Source: Bordetella parapertussis (lineage in GTDB: Bacteria; Pseudomonadota; Gammaproteobacteria; Burkholderiales; Burkholderiaceae_B). From it: a stretch of 44,904 bases of DNA. Each line of letters begins with the position of its first letter. Positions within the stretch are counted from its first letter, which is position 1. Below the pieces are notes generated by a model. It had not been told where the DNA came from, did no database searches, and worked only from the letters and a program-made list of their open reading frames with translations. Where the stretch lies: assembly GCA_945872285.1 (NCBI GenBank), contig CAMBZR010000019.1, positions 1 through 44,904 of the forward strand. The letters run 5' to 3'. Made by a program: the position numbers and the translations under genes. This document shows, in pieces, positions 1 to 8,939 of the stretch.

Positions 1-148
1 CGACAAAGAAATGGTGTTGCCAGGTGATAACGTTTCGATGACGATTAAGTTGTTGGCACCGATCGCCATGGAAGAAGGTCTGCGTTTCGCAATTCGCGAA
101 GGTGGCCGTACCGTTGGCGCCGGAGTTGTTGCAAAAATCTTGAAGTAA
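1..148 (+). CDS. tuf: Elongation factor Tu, C-terminal end (partial)
   Basis: The window opens inside this gene; the last 48 codons and the TAA stop are present, in the frame that starts at base 2. The visible residues ([13 protein letters not shown], then [20 protein letters not shown]) are the conserved end of EF-Tu domain III, the beta barrel that contacts aminoacyl-tRNA. EF-Tu carries aminoacyl-tRNA to the ribosomal A site in a GTP-dependent way. It lies 52 bp upstream of rpsJ on the same strand, the usual str-to-S10 junction in betaproteobacteria, so rpsJ probably shares its transcript. Confidence 0.97.
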   Translation, partial: DKEMVLPGDNVSMTIKLLAPIAMEEGLRFAIREGGRTVGAGVVAKILK

Positions 149-200
149 ATTTTAAACTGCGGGTCAGTGGCCCGCAGCAATTCGCTCTTTGGAAATCATC

Positions 201-512
201 ATGAAAAATCAGAAAATCCGCATCCGTCTGAAAGCCTTTGACTACAAACTTATTGATCAGTCGGCTGCCGAGATTGTTGATACAGCTAAGCGTACTGGCG
301 CAGTGGTTCGTGGCCCCGTGCCACTGCCAACACGCATCCGTCGCTTTGACGTCTTGCGTTCGCCGCACGTCAACAAAACCTCACGTGACCAGTTCGAGAT
401 TCGTACGCACCAGCGCCTGATGGATATCGTCGACCCTACCGACAAGACAGTTGATGCGCTGATGCGTCTTGATTTGCCTGCTGGCGTCGATGTCGAAATC
501 GCTTTGCAATAA
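201..512 (+). CDS. rpsJ: 30S ribosomal protein S10
   Basis: S10 is a head protein of the 30S subunit; in antitermination complexes it is also NusE. The 103-residue length and the motif series [40 protein letters not shown] and [10 protein letters not shown] are diagnostic. I start at ATG 201. A longer reading from TTG 189 adds only four residues and has no better ribosome binding site. The gene follows tuf closely. It is separated from rplC by a 215-bp gap with its own promoter, so it behaves here as the last gene of the tuf transcript rather than the first of the S10 operon. Confidence 0.98.
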   Translation: MKNQKIRIRLKAFDYKLIDQSAAEIVDTAKRTGAVVRGPVPLPTRIRRFDVLRSPHVNKTSRDQFEIRTHQRLMDIVDPTDKTVDALMRLDLPAGVDVEIALQ

Positions 513-541
513 ATCAAAAGGCTTAAACGCCTAATGATTTT

Positions 542-590
542 CATCTGCAAGCCGATTGAGCTTGCAGATGCGTAAGAAAAAAGCTAGAAT
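542..590 (+). promoter_or_regulatory. Sigma70-like promoter for rplC operon, overlapped by inverted repeat
   Basis: TTGCAG (562-567) and TAGAAT (585-590) are separated by exactly 17 bp, a good match to the -35/-10 consensus. An 11-bp perfect inverted repeat (542-552 and 560-570, 7-nt loop) covers the -35 element. It could be an operator, or the end of the rpsJ transcript, although no T-tract follows it. Predicted initiation is near 597, giving a leader of about 130 nt before rplC. Confidence 0.6.
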
Positions 591-654
591 GCAAGACTTG
601 CCTGTTTTTTTGGCAATATAAAAGGGATATTTAAAGCCCAGTAGTACATGAGCA

Positions 655-717
655 CCCGAAAATATTCGGGTTTTATCAGCCCCGACCAATCGTAGTCGGG
701 ATTTGGGGTCCAACCCC
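655..717 (+). promoter_or_regulatory. Three consecutive hairpins in the rplC leader
   Basis: Three small stem-loops follow one another: CCCGAA/TTCGGG (655-660 and 665-670) followed by TTTT, so attenuator-like; CCCGAC/GTCGGG (681-686 and 695-700); and GGGGT/ACCCC (705-709 and 713-717). The last lies directly before the GGAG ribosome binding site (718-721) of rplC. S10-operon leaders in gammaproteobacteria are targets of L4 autoregulation. Whether this leader does the same is inference; the sequence only shows the stems. Confidence 0.45.
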
Positions 718-727
718 GGAGAAAACG

Positions 728-1417
728 ATGTCGAAATCGACAACCACGCCTGCCGCACATCGGCTTGGTCTGGTGGGCCGCAAAGTCGGCATGACGCGCA
801 TTTTTACTGAGGATGGTGAATCCATTCCTGTAACAGTGCTCGACGTGTCGAACAATCGCGTCACCCAAGTTAAGTCGCTTGAATCAGACGGCTACGCCGC
901 AATTCAACTTGCTTATGGCGCGCGCCGCGCCTCCAGAGTAGCCAAGCCACAAACCGGTCACTATGCCAAAGCTGGTGTAGAAGCCGGAAGTATCCTCAAA
1001 GAATTCCGCCTCGATCCTGCCCGTGCAGCCGAATTTACGCCCGGTAGCGTAGTCGCTGTCGAAAGCGTCTTCGAAGCTGGTCAGCAAGTCGACGTAACCG
1101 GTACCACAATTGGTAAAGGTTTCGCCGGCACAATCAAGCGCCACCACTTTAAGTCGCAACGCGCCTCGCACGGTAACAGCCGTTCGCATCGCGTTCCTGG
1201 CTCGATTGGTCAAGCGCAAGATCCCGGTCGTATTTTCCCCGGTAAGCGTATGTCCGGCCACCTTGGTGACGACACCCGCACCGTGCAAAACCTTGATGTT
1301 GTTCGTGTTGACGCTGAGCGTGGTCTGTTGATGGTCAAGGGCGCTGTTCCCGGCTATCCAGGCGCCGATATCGTCGTGCGTCCGGCCATCAAAGCCCCTG
1401 CCAAAAAAGGAGCCTAA
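728..1417 (+). CDS. rplC: 50S ribosomal protein L3
   Basis: L3 binds 23S rRNA early in 50S assembly and reaches toward the peptidyl transferase centre. The protein has 229 residues, longer than the roughly 209 of E. coli, mainly because of an N-terminal extension ([15 protein letters not shown]) and loop differences. The central extension holds [21 protein letters not shown]; Gln162 corresponds to the glutamine methylated by PrmB in E. coli. The C-terminal [19 protein letters not shown] is typical. ATG 728 follows a GGAG site by 6 bp. It is the first gene of the operon that runs to rpsQ. Confidence 0.98.
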   Translation: MSKSTTTPAAHRLGLVGRKVGMTRIFTEDGESIPVTVLDVSNNRVTQVKSLESDGYAAIQLAYGARRASRVAKPQTGHYAKAGVEAGSILKEFRLDPARAAEFTPGSVVAVESVFEAGQQVDVTGTTIGKGFAGTIKRHHFKSQRASHGNSRSHRVPGSIGQAQDPGRIFPGKRMSGHLGDDTRTVQNLDVVRVDAERGLLMVKGAVPGYPGADIVVRPAIKAPAKKGA

Positions 1418-1420
1418 TCG

Positions 1421-2044
1421 ATGGATATCAAGCTCCTAAATGATCAAGGTCAGTCTTCGGCAACGTTTGCTGCACCTGACACAGTATTTGGCCGTGATTT
1501 TAACGAAGCCCTGGTGCATCAGATCGTGATTGCTTTTCAAGCAAATGCACGCTCTGGTAACCGCGCTCAAAAAACACGCGCCGAAGTCCACCATTCAACG
1601 AAGAAGCCCTTCCGTCAAAAAGGTACGGGCCGCGCGCGTGCTGGTATGACGTCCTCGCCTCTGTGGCGTGGGGGTGGTCGCATATTCCCAAATTCGCCTG
1701 AAGAAAACTTCAGCCAAAAAGTGAACAAGAAAATGTATCGCGCTGGTTTGCGTTCGATTCTTTCACAATTGGCCCGCGAAGATCGTATCTCGATCGTTGA
1801 CTCGTTTACGCTTGACTCTCCTAAAACCAAACTTGCTGCCGATAAGCTCAAGTTAATGGGTTTGTCAGAGTCAGTCTTAATCATCACCGATTCTGTTGAC
1901 GAAAACGTTTACCTCGCCACACGTAATTTGCCGCATGTTGCCGTGGTTGAGCCACGCAACACTGATCCACTGTCTTTGATTCACTACAAAAAGATTGTGA
2001 TCACCAAAACGGCAATTGCTCAACTCGAGGAGATGCTGGCATGA
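1421..2044 (+). CDS. rplD: 50S ribosomal protein L4
   Basis: L4 lines the peptide exit tunnel and in gammaproteobacteria represses the S10 operon. The 207-residue product carries the long tunnel loop (about residues 60-100, including [19 protein letters not shown]) and the C-terminal [20 protein letters not shown]. The start codon is 3 bp past the rplC stop, and the stop overlaps the rplW start by 4 bp (ATGA), so translation is probably coupled. Confidence 0.98.
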   Translation: MDIKLLNDQGQSSATFAAPDTVFGRDFNEALVHQIVIAFQANARSGNRAQKTRAEVHHSTKKPFRQKGTGRARAGMTSSPLWRGGGRIFPNSPEENFSQKVNKKMYRAGLRSILSQLAREDRISIVDSFTLDSPKTKLAADKLKLMGLSESVLIITDSVDENVYLATRNLPHVAVVEPRNTDPLSLIHYKKIVITKTAIAQLEEMLA

Positions 2045-2337
2045 ACGATCATCGTCTAATGCAAATCATTCTGGCTCCGATCGTGACTGAAAAAGCCACC
2101 TTCGTTGCTGAGAAAAATAACCAAGTTGCCTTTCGCGTGATTGCAGATGCAACCAAGCCTGAAATCAAGGCGGCTGTCGAACTGATGTTTAAAGTTCAAG
2201 TAGAAGATGTTCAGGTTTTGAATCGCAAAGGTAAGGCAAAACGATTTGGTCGGTTTGTTGGTCGTCGTCGCAACGAGCGCAAAGCGTACGTATCGCTTAA
2301 AGACGGTCAAGAAATCAACCTGGCGGAGGTCAACTAA
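2041..2337 (+). CDS. rplW: 50S ribosomal protein L23
   Basis: L23 sits at the exit of the nascent-peptide tunnel and docks trigger factor and SRP. The product has 98 residues, with [20 protein letters not shown] at the start and the loop [23 protein letters not shown] (about residues 61-83). It overlaps rplD by 4 bp and its stop touches the rplB ATG, so it sits within one tightly packed operon. Confidence 0.98.
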   Translation: MNDHRLMQIILAPIVTEKATFVAEKNNQVAFRVIADATKPEIKAAVELMFKVQVEDVQVLNRKGKAKRFGRFVGRRRNERKAYVSLKDGQEINLAEVN

Positions 2338-3165
2338 ATGGCACTCTTAAAAACCAAGCCAACCTCGCCTGGTCGTCGTGGCATGCTCAAGGTGGTCACA
2401 CCTAACCTGCACAAAGGCGCGCCGGTTGCATCGTTGCTCGAAAAGAAAATCCGTGGTTCTGGCCGTAATAACAACGGTCACATCACAATTCGTCATCGTG
2501 GCGGCGGTCATAAGCAGCATTATCGTTTGGTTGACTTCAAGCGCAACAAAGACGGGATCCCCGCCAAAGTTGAACGCCTTGAATACGACCCAAACCGTAC
2601 TGCACATTTGGCCCTGCTCTGTTACGCAGACGGCGAGCGTCGCTACATCATTGCCCCCCGCGGCCTTGAAGTTGGCTCAACACTAGTCTCTGGTATCGAA
2701 GCTCCAATTCGTACCGGTAACACGCTGCCAATTCGTAACATTCCGGTGGGTACAACAATCCACTGCATCGAAATGTTGCCTGGCAAGGGTGCGCAAATGG
2801 CGCGCTCAGCTGGTGCGTCAGCGGTGTTGTTGGCTCGCGAAGGCACTTACGCGCAGGTTCGCCTGCGTTCGGGTGAAGTTCGTCGAGTGCACATCGAATG
2901 TAGAGCCACCATTGGCGAAGTCGGAAACGAAGAACACAGCTTGCGCCAAATTGGTAAAGCTGGTGCTGTTCGTTGGCGCGGCATTCGTCCTACGGTGCGT
3001 GGTGTTGCCATGAACCCAGTTGATCATCCACACGGTGGTGGTGAAGGTCGTACTGGCGAAGGCGGAGAGCCACGCAGTCCATGGGGTACCCCAGCTAAGG
3101 GTTACAAGACCCGTAGCAACAAGCGGACGGACAATATGATCGTCCAACGCCGCAAGCGTAAATAA
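2338..3165 (+). CDS. rplB: 50S ribosomal protein L2
   Basis: L2 is needed for subunit association and peptidyl transferase activity. The 275-residue length matches the family. The C-terminal third holds [21 protein letters not shown] with the conserved histidine near residue 230, and the basic tail [17 protein letters not shown]. There is no gap to rplW: its TAA is immediately followed by this ATG. Confidence 0.98.
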   Translation: MALLKTKPTSPGRRGMLKVVTPNLHKGAPVASLLEKKIRGSGRNNNGHITIRHRGGGHKQHYRLVDFKRNKDGIPAKVERLEYDPNRTAHLALLCYADGERRYIIAPRGLEVGSTLVSGIEAPIRTGNTLPIRNIPVGTTIHCIEMLPGKGAQMARSAGASAVLLAREGTYAQVRLRSGEVRRVHIECRATIGEVGNEEHSLRQIGKAGAVRWRGIRPTVRGVAMNPVDHPHGGGEGRTGEGGEPRSPWGTPAKGYKTRSNKRTDNMIVQRRKRK

Positions 3166-3176
3166 GAGGGCGAATC

Positions 3177-3452
3177 ATGTCACGTTCAGTCAAGAAAGGC
3201 CCATTCGTCGATGCGCACCTGATCAAAAAGGTCGAGGTAGCTATCGCCGAGAAGGGCAAGAAACCGATCAAAACCTGGTCGCGCCGCTCCACAATTTTGC
3301 CTGAGTTTGTTGGGCTTACGATTGCGGTTCATAACGGTCGTCAGCACGTTCCTGTTTACGTCAACGAGAACATGGTCGGCCACAAACTCGGCGAGTTTGC
3401 GCTGACCCGCACGTTCAAGGGCCACGCAGCAGACAAAAAGGCCAAGAGGTAA
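3177..3452 (+). CDS. rpsS: 30S ribosomal protein S19
   Basis: S19 forms a head complex with S13 near the A and P sites. The 91-residue protein begins [12 protein letters not shown] and contains [21 protein letters not shown] and [14 protein letters not shown], all family hallmarks. It lies 11 bp after rplB, within the S10 operon. Confidence 0.98.
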   Translation: MSRSVKKGPFVDAHLIKKVEVAIAEKGKKPIKTWSRRSTILPEFVGLTIAVHNGRQHVPVYVNENMVGHKLGEFALTRTFKGHAADKKAKR

Positions 3453-3455
3453 TCA

Positions 3456-3785
3456 ATGGAAACTTCAGCCATTATTCGTGGTGTGCATATCTCTGCGCAA
3501 AAAACCAGGCTCGTTGCGGACTTAATCCGTGGCAAGTCTGTTGCACAGGCATTGAACATCCTGACCTTCACTAACAAGAAGGCCGCAGGCATCCTCAAGA
3601 AGGCCGTTGAATCGGCTATCGCGAATGCCGAACATAACGACGGTGCAGATATCGACGAACTGAAGGTCACCACGATTTTTGTGGACAAGGCCGAGTCGAT
3701 GAAGCGCTTTTCCGCACGAGCCAAAGGGCGCGGTAACCAGATTGAAAAGCAGACTTGTCACATCACTGTGAAGGTCGGAGCTTAA
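3456..3785 (+). CDS. rplV: 50S ribosomal protein L22
   Basis: L22 contributes a long beta-hairpin to the peptide exit tunnel; changes in that hairpin can alter macrolide response. The 109-residue product has [18 protein letters not shown] near the N terminus and the hairpin segment [20 protein letters not shown] at the C terminus. It starts 3 bp after rpsS. Confidence 0.98.
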   Translation: METSAIIRGVHISAQKTRLVADLIRGKSVAQALNILTFTNKKAAGILKKAVESAIANAEHNDGADIDELKVTTIFVDKAESMKRFSARAKGRGNQIEKQTCHITVKVGA

Positions 3786-3794
3786 GGAGTCACG

Positions 3795-4595
3795 ATGGGT
3801 CAGAAAATTCACCCGATTGGGTTCCGCCTTGCGGTTACACGTAATTGGGGCTCGAAGTGGTATGCAGACGGTAAAGATTTCGGCAGCATGCTTGCTTCTG
3901 ATATCCGCGTTCGCGAATACTTAAAGAAAAAACTGAAGCTTGCTTCTGTTGGACGCGTGGTCATTGAGCGCCCCGCCAAAAATGCACGCATCACAATTTA
4001 TTCGGCTCGTCCGGGCGTTGTGATCGGCAAACGTGGTGAGGATATCGAAGGCCTGAAGTCTGATTTGCAACGTTTGATGGGCGTACCAGTTCACGTCAAC
4101 ATCGAAGAAATTCGCAAGCCAGAAACCGACGCGCAATTGATTGCAGACTCAATTTCGCAGCAGCTTGAAAAGCGGATCATGTTTCGCCGTGCAATGAAGC
4201 TCGCCATGCAAACCGCCATGCGTCTGGGTGCTCAAGGCATCAAGATCATGAGCGCAGGGCGTCTGAATGGCATCGAGATTGCGCGCACAGAATGGTATCG
4301 CGAAGGTCGCGTGCCACTTCACACCTTGCGTGCGAACATTGACTACGGTACCTCTGAGGCCCACACGACTTATGGCGTGATTGGCATCAAGGTTTGGGTT
4401 TACAAAGGCGATATGTTGGCCAATGGTGAAACTGCCGTTGAAACCGCAGCGCCCCGCGAAGAAGAGCGTCGTCCGCGTCGCGCCCCTCGAGCTGACAAGC
4501 CCGAAGGTGCACGTCCCGCAGGTGCAGCTCGTCCCGCAGGTCGTGGTCGCGCGCCGCGCAAGGCTGATGCCGCGCCCGCGCCAGAAGGAGAATAA
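3795..4595 (+). CDS. rpsC: 30S ribosomal protein S3 with basic Ala/Pro/Arg tail
   Basis: S3 lies at the mRNA entry tunnel and has mRNA helicase activity together with S4 and S5. It starts [16 protein letters not shown] and has a KH domain with the GxxG-type loop [11 protein letters not shown] (about residues 75-85). The S3 C-terminal domain follows ([13 protein letters not shown]). The protein has 266 residues against 233 in E. coli; the extra C-terminal part (about 212-266) is low-complexity, rich in Ala, Pro, Arg and Glu, and probably disordered. Such tails are common in betaproteobacterial S3. It sits 2 bp upstream of rplP. Confidence 0.98.
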   Translation: MGQKIHPIGFRLAVTRNWGSKWYADGKDFGSMLASDIRVREYLKKKLKLASVGRVVIERPAKNARITIYSARPGVVIGKRGEDIEGLKSDLQRLMGVPVHVNIEEIRKPETDAQLIADSISQQLEKRIMFRRAMKLAMQTAMRLGAQGIKIMSAGRLNGIEIARTEWYREGRVPLHTLRANIDYGTSEAHTTYGVIGIKVWVYKGDMLANGETAVETAAPREEERRPRRAPRADKPEGARPAGAARPAGRGRAPRKADAAPAPEGE

Positions 4596-4597
4596 CT

Positions 4598-5014
4598 ATG
4601 CTGCAACCAGCGCGCAGGAAATATCGCAAAGAGCAGAAAGGCCGTAATACCGGCTTGGCTACGCGCGGTGCACAGGTTTCATTTGGAGAGTTTGGTCTGA
4701 AAGCCACCGGTCGTGGCCGTCTAACCGCTCGACAAATTGAATCAGCACGCCGTGCCATTAACCGCCACATTAAGCGTGGTGGTCGTATTTGGATCCGTAT
4801 TTTCCCTGACAAGCCGATCTCACAAAAACCGGCTGAAGTGCGGATGGGTAACGGTAAAGGCAATCCAGAATATTGGGTTGCAGAAATTCAGCCCGGTAAA
4901 GTGCTGTACGAAATGGAAGGCGTTAGTGAAGAATTGGCACGTGAGGCGTTTCGCCTTGCCGCAGCTAAGCTTCCTATTGCAACCACCTTCGTCTCGCGGC
5001 ACATTGGTGCCTAA
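4598..5014 (+). CDS. rplP: 50S ribosomal protein L16
   Basis: L16 helps organise the A-site region of the 50S subunit. The 138-residue protein has [17 protein letters not shown] at the start, [18 protein letters not shown] in the middle, and the conserved arginine loop [18 protein letters not shown] (about residues 77-94); the arginine here is the site hydroxylated by RoxA-type enzymes in some bacteria. It is part of the S10 operon, between rpsC and rpmC. Confidence 0.98.
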   Translation: MLQPARRKYRKEQKGRNTGLATRGAQVSFGEFGLKATGRGRLTARQIESARRAINRHIKRGGRIWIRIFPDKPISQKPAEVRMGNGKGNPEYWVAEIQPGKVLYEMEGVSEELAREAFRLAAAKLPIATTFVSRHIGA

Positions 5015-5032
5015 GGGCCTAAAGGAATCGAC

Positions 5033-5224
5033 ATGAAAGCAAGCGAACTTCGTGCTAAATCTGCTGCTGAACTCGGACAAGAACTGGAAAGCCTGTTAAA
5101 GGCTCAGTTCGGACTGCGCATGCAGCGGGCTACTCAACAGCTCACCAACCACAGCCAATTCCGTAAAGTTCGTCGCGATATCGCGCGCGTCCACACGTTG
5201 TTGTCTGAGAAGGCCGGAAACTAA
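5033..5224 (+). CDS. rpmC: 50S ribosomal protein L29
   Basis: L29 is a small helical protein beside L23 at the tunnel exit. The 63-residue product begins [18 protein letters not shown] and ends with the typical helix containing [18 protein letters not shown]. The start ATG follows an AAAGGAA site. The stop is followed one base later by the rpsQ ATG. Confidence 0.97.
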   Translation: MKASELRAKSAAELGQELESLLKAQFGLRMQRATQQLTNHSQFRKVRRDIARVHTLLSEKAGN

Positions 5225-5225
5225 T

Positions 5226-5504
5226 ATGACTACCACTCAAACCACTAAGCCAAAGCGTCAACGCACGCTCGTTGGTAAAGTCGTCAGCAACAAGATGGAT
5301 AAAACCATTGTCGTCATGGTTGAGCGTCGGGTTAAACATCCGGTGCTTGGCAAGATCATTATGCGCTCTGCTAAATACAAAGCGCATGACGAAACCAATC
5401 AGTTCAACGAAGGCGATACGGTTGAAATCGCTGAAGGTCGGCCAATCTCGCGTTCGAAATCTTGGACCGCGACTAAGCTACTAGAAGCTGCCCGCATTAT
5501 TTAA
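5226..5504 (+). CDS. rpsQ: 30S ribosomal protein S17
   Basis: S17 is a primary 16S rRNA-binding OB-fold protein. The product has 92 residues with a basic N-terminal extension, then [21 protein letters not shown] and [17 protein letters not shown]. In many proteobacteria rplN follows closely. Here the S10 transcript ends at a terminator 24 bp downstream, and rplN is 1.86 kb away. Confidence 0.97.
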   Translation: MTTTQTTKPKRQRTLVGKVVSNKMDKTIVVMVERRVKHPVLGKIIMRSAKYKAHDETNQFNEGDTVEIAEGRPISRSKSWTATKLLEAARII

Positions 5505-5522
5505 CTTGCAAAGCAGTGCAGA

Positions 5523-5553
5523 AAAAAAGCGACGAAGTTCTCGTCGCTTTTTT
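5523..5553. terminator. Bidirectional intrinsic terminator between rpsQ and aldehyde dehydrogenase gene
   Basis: A 7-bp perfect stem GCGACGA/TCGTCGC (5529-5535 and 5541-5547) with a 5-nt loop is flanked by an A-run on the left and TTTTTT on the right. It therefore works as a rho-independent terminator on both strands, ending the S10 operon (plus) and the convergent dehydrogenase gene (minus). Confidence 0.9.
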
Positions 5554-5603
5554 ATTTGGGCCCTTGTTCATTTGGGGTCGTGCTCTAACGCCCCAAACCC
5601 ATT

Positions 5604-7031
5604 TTAGATATGCGTCACAAATTTGGTGACCAAGTAGCCGTCAAAGGTTTCAGTGCCGCCCTCGCTACCGATACCGCTGTCCTTGATTCCACCAAACGGA
5701 GTCTCAGGCAACGCGCTGCCGAAGTGGTTAATGTTAACCATCCCAGCCTCAATCGAGTTCGACACTTTTGTTGCAGTTTGCAACGAGTTAGTGAAAACAT
5801 AAGACGACAACCCGAAGGGCAAGCTATTTGCCCGGGCAATCACTTCATCTGTGTCGCTAAACGGTACAACGGGTGCGATCGGCCCAAAGGGCTCTTCGGT
5901 CATAAGCAGCGCATCGTCTTTTAGCCCGGTAATCACCGTAGGCGGGAAAAAGAAGCCTTTGCCGGCAACAGCGTCTCCGCCCATTACGATTTGCGCGCCA
6001 CGCTTGCGCGCATCTTCAACGAAGCGTGCAATCGCCGGAACACGACGTTCGTGCGCCAAGGGGCCCATTTCTACGCCTTCGTCTAAGCCGTTACCGACTT
6101 TAATGCCCTTGAGGACATCGGTAAACTTCGCCAAAAAGTTGTCGTAAATCTTTTTGTGAACATAAAACCGGGTGGGTGACACGCAAACTTGACCGGCATT
6201 GCGGATTTTAAATTTAGCGAGCATCGTAGCGGCTCGGTCGACGTCGGCATCTTCAAACACCAGCACCGGCGAGTGGCCACCGAGCTCCATTGTTGCTCGC
6301 TTCATGTGGGCGCCGGCTAAGGCTGCCAATTGTTTCCCGACGGGTACGGAGCCAGTAAAGGACACTTTGCGCGAGATTGGCGAGCGAATCAGATAATCCG
6401 ACACTTTTGCGGGCTCGCCCCAAACTAGGTTAAGCACACCAGGCGGTAAGCCCGCATCTTGAAACATTTGTGCAATGGCCATCACTGCGCTTGGAGAGTC
6501 TTCCGGGCCTTTCAGAATAATCGTACAACCTGAGCCAATCGCCGCGCAGATTTTACGAATTGCCTGGTTGTACGGAAAGTTCCAGGGCGTAAATGCCACA
6601 CACACACCGACGGGCTCTTTAAGCACCAGTTGACGCACGTCAGAGCTGCGGGGTAAAACGACGCGCCCGTAGATGCGACGGCACTCTTCGGCATGCCAAT
6701 CGCAATGGTCAGCGCAGCTCACTACCTCACCAAGTGCCTCGGCTAAGGGCTTGCCCTGATCGAGCGTCATGTTGCGCGCGATATCCTTTGCCCGGTCGCG
6801 GGTCAATTGACCGACCTTTCGCAAGATCGCAGAACGGTCCATTGGGGAAGACTTTTTCCAGGTTACAAAAGCCTTCTCAGCGGCCTGTAGTGCGGCGTCG
6901 AGGTCACCCTGAGAAGCGTGGGGCAATTTACCAAGCACCTCTTGAGTGGCTGGGTTGATGACATCTTGCATGGCGCGACCGTCTTCTGAGACGAACTGAC
7001 CGTTAATATACAGCGACAGTTTTGGGTACAT
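5604..7031 (-). CDS. NAD(P)-dependent aldehyde dehydrogenase (succinate-semialdehyde dehydrogenase-like)
   Basis: This 475-residue protein belongs to the aldehyde dehydrogenase superfamily, which oxidises aldehydes to carboxylates using NAD(P)+. Visible motifs are TPWNFP (148-153), cofactor-binding Lys174 in [13 protein letters not shown] (225-228), general base Glu249 in MELGGHSP and catalytic Cys283 in [12 protein letters not shown] complete [10 protein letters not shown] and C-terminal region follow. Overall it most resembles the GabD/succinate-semialdehyde or lactaldehyde dehydrogenase branch; the substrate cannot be told from sequence alone. ATG 7031 is preceded by a GGAAC site. It is a single gene on the opposite strand, lying between the S10 and spc ribosomal operons and bounded by a bidirectional terminator and the spc promoter region. 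It has no visible functional link to translation and looks like an insertion. Confidence 0.93.
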   Translation of the reverse strand: MYPKLSLYINGQFVSEDGRAMQDVINPATQEVLGKLPHASQGDLDAALQAAEKAFVTWKKSSPMDRSAILRKVGQLTRDRAKDIARNMTLDQGKPLAEALGEVVSCADHCDWHAEECRRIYGRVVLPRSSDVRQLVLKEPVGVCVAFTPWNFPYNQAIRKICAAIGSGCTIILKGPEDSPSAVMAIAQMFQDAGLPPGVLNLVWGEPAKVSDYLIRSPISRKVSFTGSVPVGKQLAALAGAHMKRATMELGGHSPVLVFEDADVDRAATMLAKFKIRNAGQVCVSPTRFYVHKKIYDNFLAKFTDVLKGIKVGNGLDEGVEMGPLAHERRVPAIARFVEDARKRGAQIVMGGDAVAGKGFFFPPTVITGLKDDALLMTEEPFGPIAPVVPFSDTDEVIARANSLPFGLSSYVFTNSLQTATKVSNSIEAGMVNINHFGSALPETPFGGIKDSGIGSEGGTETFDGYLVTKFVTHI

Positions 7032-7098
7032 AGGGGTTCCAATACAACAAAAAGGTTCGAAAACGGACTCTAATTAGCATGATACAACTTGGCAACAC

Positions 7099-7127
7099 TT
7101 GCATAAATAAAAATACTGATATATACT
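7099..7127 (+). promoter_or_regulatory. Sigma70-like promoter for the spc operon
   Basis: TTGCAT (7099-7104) and TATACT (7122-7127) are 17 bp apart, a strong match to consensus. They lie in the 329-bp AT-rich gap (7032-7360) between the divergent dehydrogenase and rplN. Initiation near 7134 would give a leader of about 225 nt. That leader holds two GCTGTAAAA direct repeats (7164-7172, 7181-7189) and a short hairpin (7264-7281). No clear coding frame is visible in the gap. The minus-strand promoter of the dehydrogenase should also be here but I could not identify it. Confidence 0.65.
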
Positions 7128-7263
7128 AGACGACTTGCTTGCGGCAACGCTAAAGAACGCAATGCTGTAAAACATTAAGCGCTGTAAAAGATTTGAAGCA
7201 CTCCAGTGTCGTAAATAGTAGCGTAGCAAACAGCAGTACAAATTTATTAGCAGATTCAGCCTA

Positions 7264-7281
7264 GGGTGCCCTGTGGCACCT
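7264..7281 (+). other. Short hairpin in the rplN leader
   Basis: GGTGCC (7265-7270) and GGCACC (7275-7280) pair around a CTGT loop, with a G-T closing pair. No T-tract follows, so it is not a terminator. It lies about 80 bp before rplN in a long leader and could be a regulatory RNA element; this is inference from the fold only. Confidence 0.35.
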
Positions 7282-7360
7282 AACGGGACCAAAACTGATC
7301 TATTTAGTTACTAGCCCTCAGGTTAGCAAAAAAGTAGATTAAGTTGGAACAGGAAAAATC

Positions 7361-7729
7361 ATGATCCAAATGCAGACCACGCTAGATGTGGCCGATAACA
7401 CCGGCGCACGCTCAGTCATGTGCATCAAGGTGCTCGGCGGCTCAAAGCGCCGTTATGCCTCAATCGGTGATGTTATCAAGGTCACCGTAAAAGACGCAGC
7501 CCCTCGCGGCCGTGTAAAAAAAGGCGAAATCTATAACGCAGTCGTCGTGCGCACAGCCAAGGGCGTACGTCGTAAAGACGGCTCGCTGATTAAGTTTGGT
7601 GGTAACGCCGCTGTGCTGCTCAACGCCAAACTCGAGCCCATCGGCACGCGTATCTTCGGACCCGTCACCCGCGAACTGCGCGGTGAAAAGTTCATGAAGA
7701 TTGTGTCCCTGGCGCCCGAAGTCCTGTAA
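7361..7729 (+). CDS. rplN: 50S ribosomal protein L14
   Basis: L14 binds 23S rRNA at the intersubunit face and contacts h14 of 16S rRNA; the silencing factor RsfS docks on it. The 122 residues match the family exactly: [19 protein letters not shown] at the start and [14 protein letters not shown] near the C terminus. It is the first gene of the spc operon here, starting after an AGGAAA site. Confidence 0.98.
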   Translation: MIQMQTTLDVADNTGARSVMCIKVLGGSKRRYASIGDVIKVTVKDAAPRGRVKKGEIYNAVVVRTAKGVRRKDGSLIKFGGNAAVLLNAKLEPIGTRIFGPVTRELRGEKFMKIVSLAPEVL

Positions 7730-7738
7730 GGAGCCACT

Positions 7739-8059
7739 ATGAACAAAATCCGCAAAGGCGACGAAGTCGTCATTCTAACTGGCCGCGACAAAAAACGCCG
7801 TGGCACAGTGCTTGATCGTGTCGACGCCGATCATGTATTGGTTGAAGGTATCAACATGGTTAAAAAACATGTTCGCCCTAACCCGATGCAGGGTACAACA
7901 GGCGGCATTATCGAAAAGACAATGCCGATTCATATTTCGAACGTTGCGCTGTTTAACCCCGCCACCGGCAAAGGTGATCGCGTAGGGATTAAAGAAGTCG
8001 ACGGTCGCAACGTGCGCGTGTTTCGTTCCAGCGGCCAACCCGTTGGCGCGAAAGCATAA
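7739..8059 (+). CDS. rplX: 50S ribosomal protein L24
   Basis: L24 is an assembly initiator of the 50S subunit and carries a KOW motif. The 106-residue protein has [22 protein letters not shown] (KOW region) and [21 protein letters not shown]. The start follows an AAGGAG site, 9 bp after the rplN stop. Confidence 0.98.
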   Translation: MNKIRKGDEVVILTGRDKKRRGTVLDRVDADHVLVEGINMVKKHVRPNPMQGTTGGIIEKTMPIHISNVALFNPATGKGDRVGIKEVDGRNVRVFRSSGQPVGAKA

Positions 8060-8071
8060 GGAGCGATCTAA

Positions 8072-8611
8072 ATGGCTCGTTTTCAAGACCTGTACCAGAA
8101 CACGATCGCGCCAACCTTGCGCGAACAGTTCAAGTACCAAAGCGCGATGCAGGTGCCTCGCATCACAAAAATCACCCTGAACATGGGTGTGTCAGAAGCT
8201 GTTTCTGATAAAAAAGTGATCGAACACGCCGTATCAGACTTAACAAAAATTGCAGGCCAAAAGCCAGTAATCACAAAAACCAAAAAGGCAATTGCGGGCT
8301 TCAAAATCCGTGAAGATTATCCGATTGGTTGCATGGTGACACTGCGTGGTCAGCGGATGTACGAATTTCTCGATCGTCTCGTTTCTGTGGCCCTGCCACG
8401 CGTACGTGACTTCCGCGGAATTTCGGGGCGTGCGTTTGACGGCCGCGGTAACTACAACATCGGTGTGAAAGAGCAGATCATTTTCCCCGAAATCGAATAC
8501 GACAAAATCGATGTGTTGCGTGGGATGAATATCAGCATCACCACCACCGCAAAGACAGACGAAGAAGCCAAGGCGCTGTTGACAGCCTTTAGCTTCCCGT
8601 TCCGCAACTAA
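8072..8611 (+). CDS. rplE: 50S ribosomal protein L5
   Basis: L5 binds 5S rRNA and contacts P-site tRNA and S13 in the 30S head. The 179 residues match the family, with the segments [16 protein letters not shown] and [20 protein letters not shown] and a C-terminal [20 protein letters not shown]. It is 12 bp from rplX. Confidence 0.98.
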   Translation: MARFQDLYQNTIAPTLREQFKYQSAMQVPRITKITLNMGVSEAVSDKKVIEHAVSDLTKIAGQKPVITKTKKAIAGFKIREDYPIGCMVTLRGQRMYEFLDRLVSVALPRVRDFRGISGRAFDGRGNYNIGVKEQIIFPEIEYDKIDVLRGMNISITTTAKTDEEAKALLTAFSFPFRN

Positions 8612-8622
8612 GGGGCGCAGAC

Positions 8623-8928
8623 GTGGCTAAACTTTCAATGATCAATCGCGATGTCAAACGCGTCAAAACAGCCGAGAAATTTGCTGCTAAACGTGCGGCC
8701 CTCAAAGCCGTCATCGATGATTCATCCAAATCCGACGAAGACCGTTACGAAGCGCGGCTGAAATTGCAGCAGCTGCCGCGCAACGCGAGCCCCACCCGCC
8801 AGCGTAACCGCTGTGCGATTACTGGCCGCTCACGCGGTGTGTTCCGCAAATTCGGCCTTGGCCGTATGAAACTACGCGAATTGGCTATGAAGGGTGAAAT
8901 CCCCGGCATGACCAAAGCTAGCTGGTAG
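8623..8928 (+). CDS. rpsN: 30S ribosomal protein S14 (zinc-free form), GTG start
   Basis: S14 is a late-assembling head protein. The 101-residue product is the long form without zinc-binding CxxC pairs; in the usual zinc region it reads [23 protein letters not shown]. The start codon is GTG (8623), preceded by a GGGGCG site; no ATG fits the conserved [10 protein letters not shown] start. It lies 11 bp after rplE. Confidence 0.97.
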   Translation: MAKLSMINRDVKRVKTAEKFAAKRAALKAVIDDSSKSDEDRYEARLKLQQLPRNASPTRQRNRCAITGRSRGVFRKFGLGRMKLRELAMKGEIPGMTKASW

Positions 8929-8939
8929 GAGAATAAAAC

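Noticed and set aside
884..1288. Minus-strand open frame opposite rplC, and many similar frames opposite ribosomal and other genes
   Set aside because: They are antisense to unmistakable conserved proteins, match no family I recognise and lack ribosome binding sites; they reflect codon bias of the real genes.
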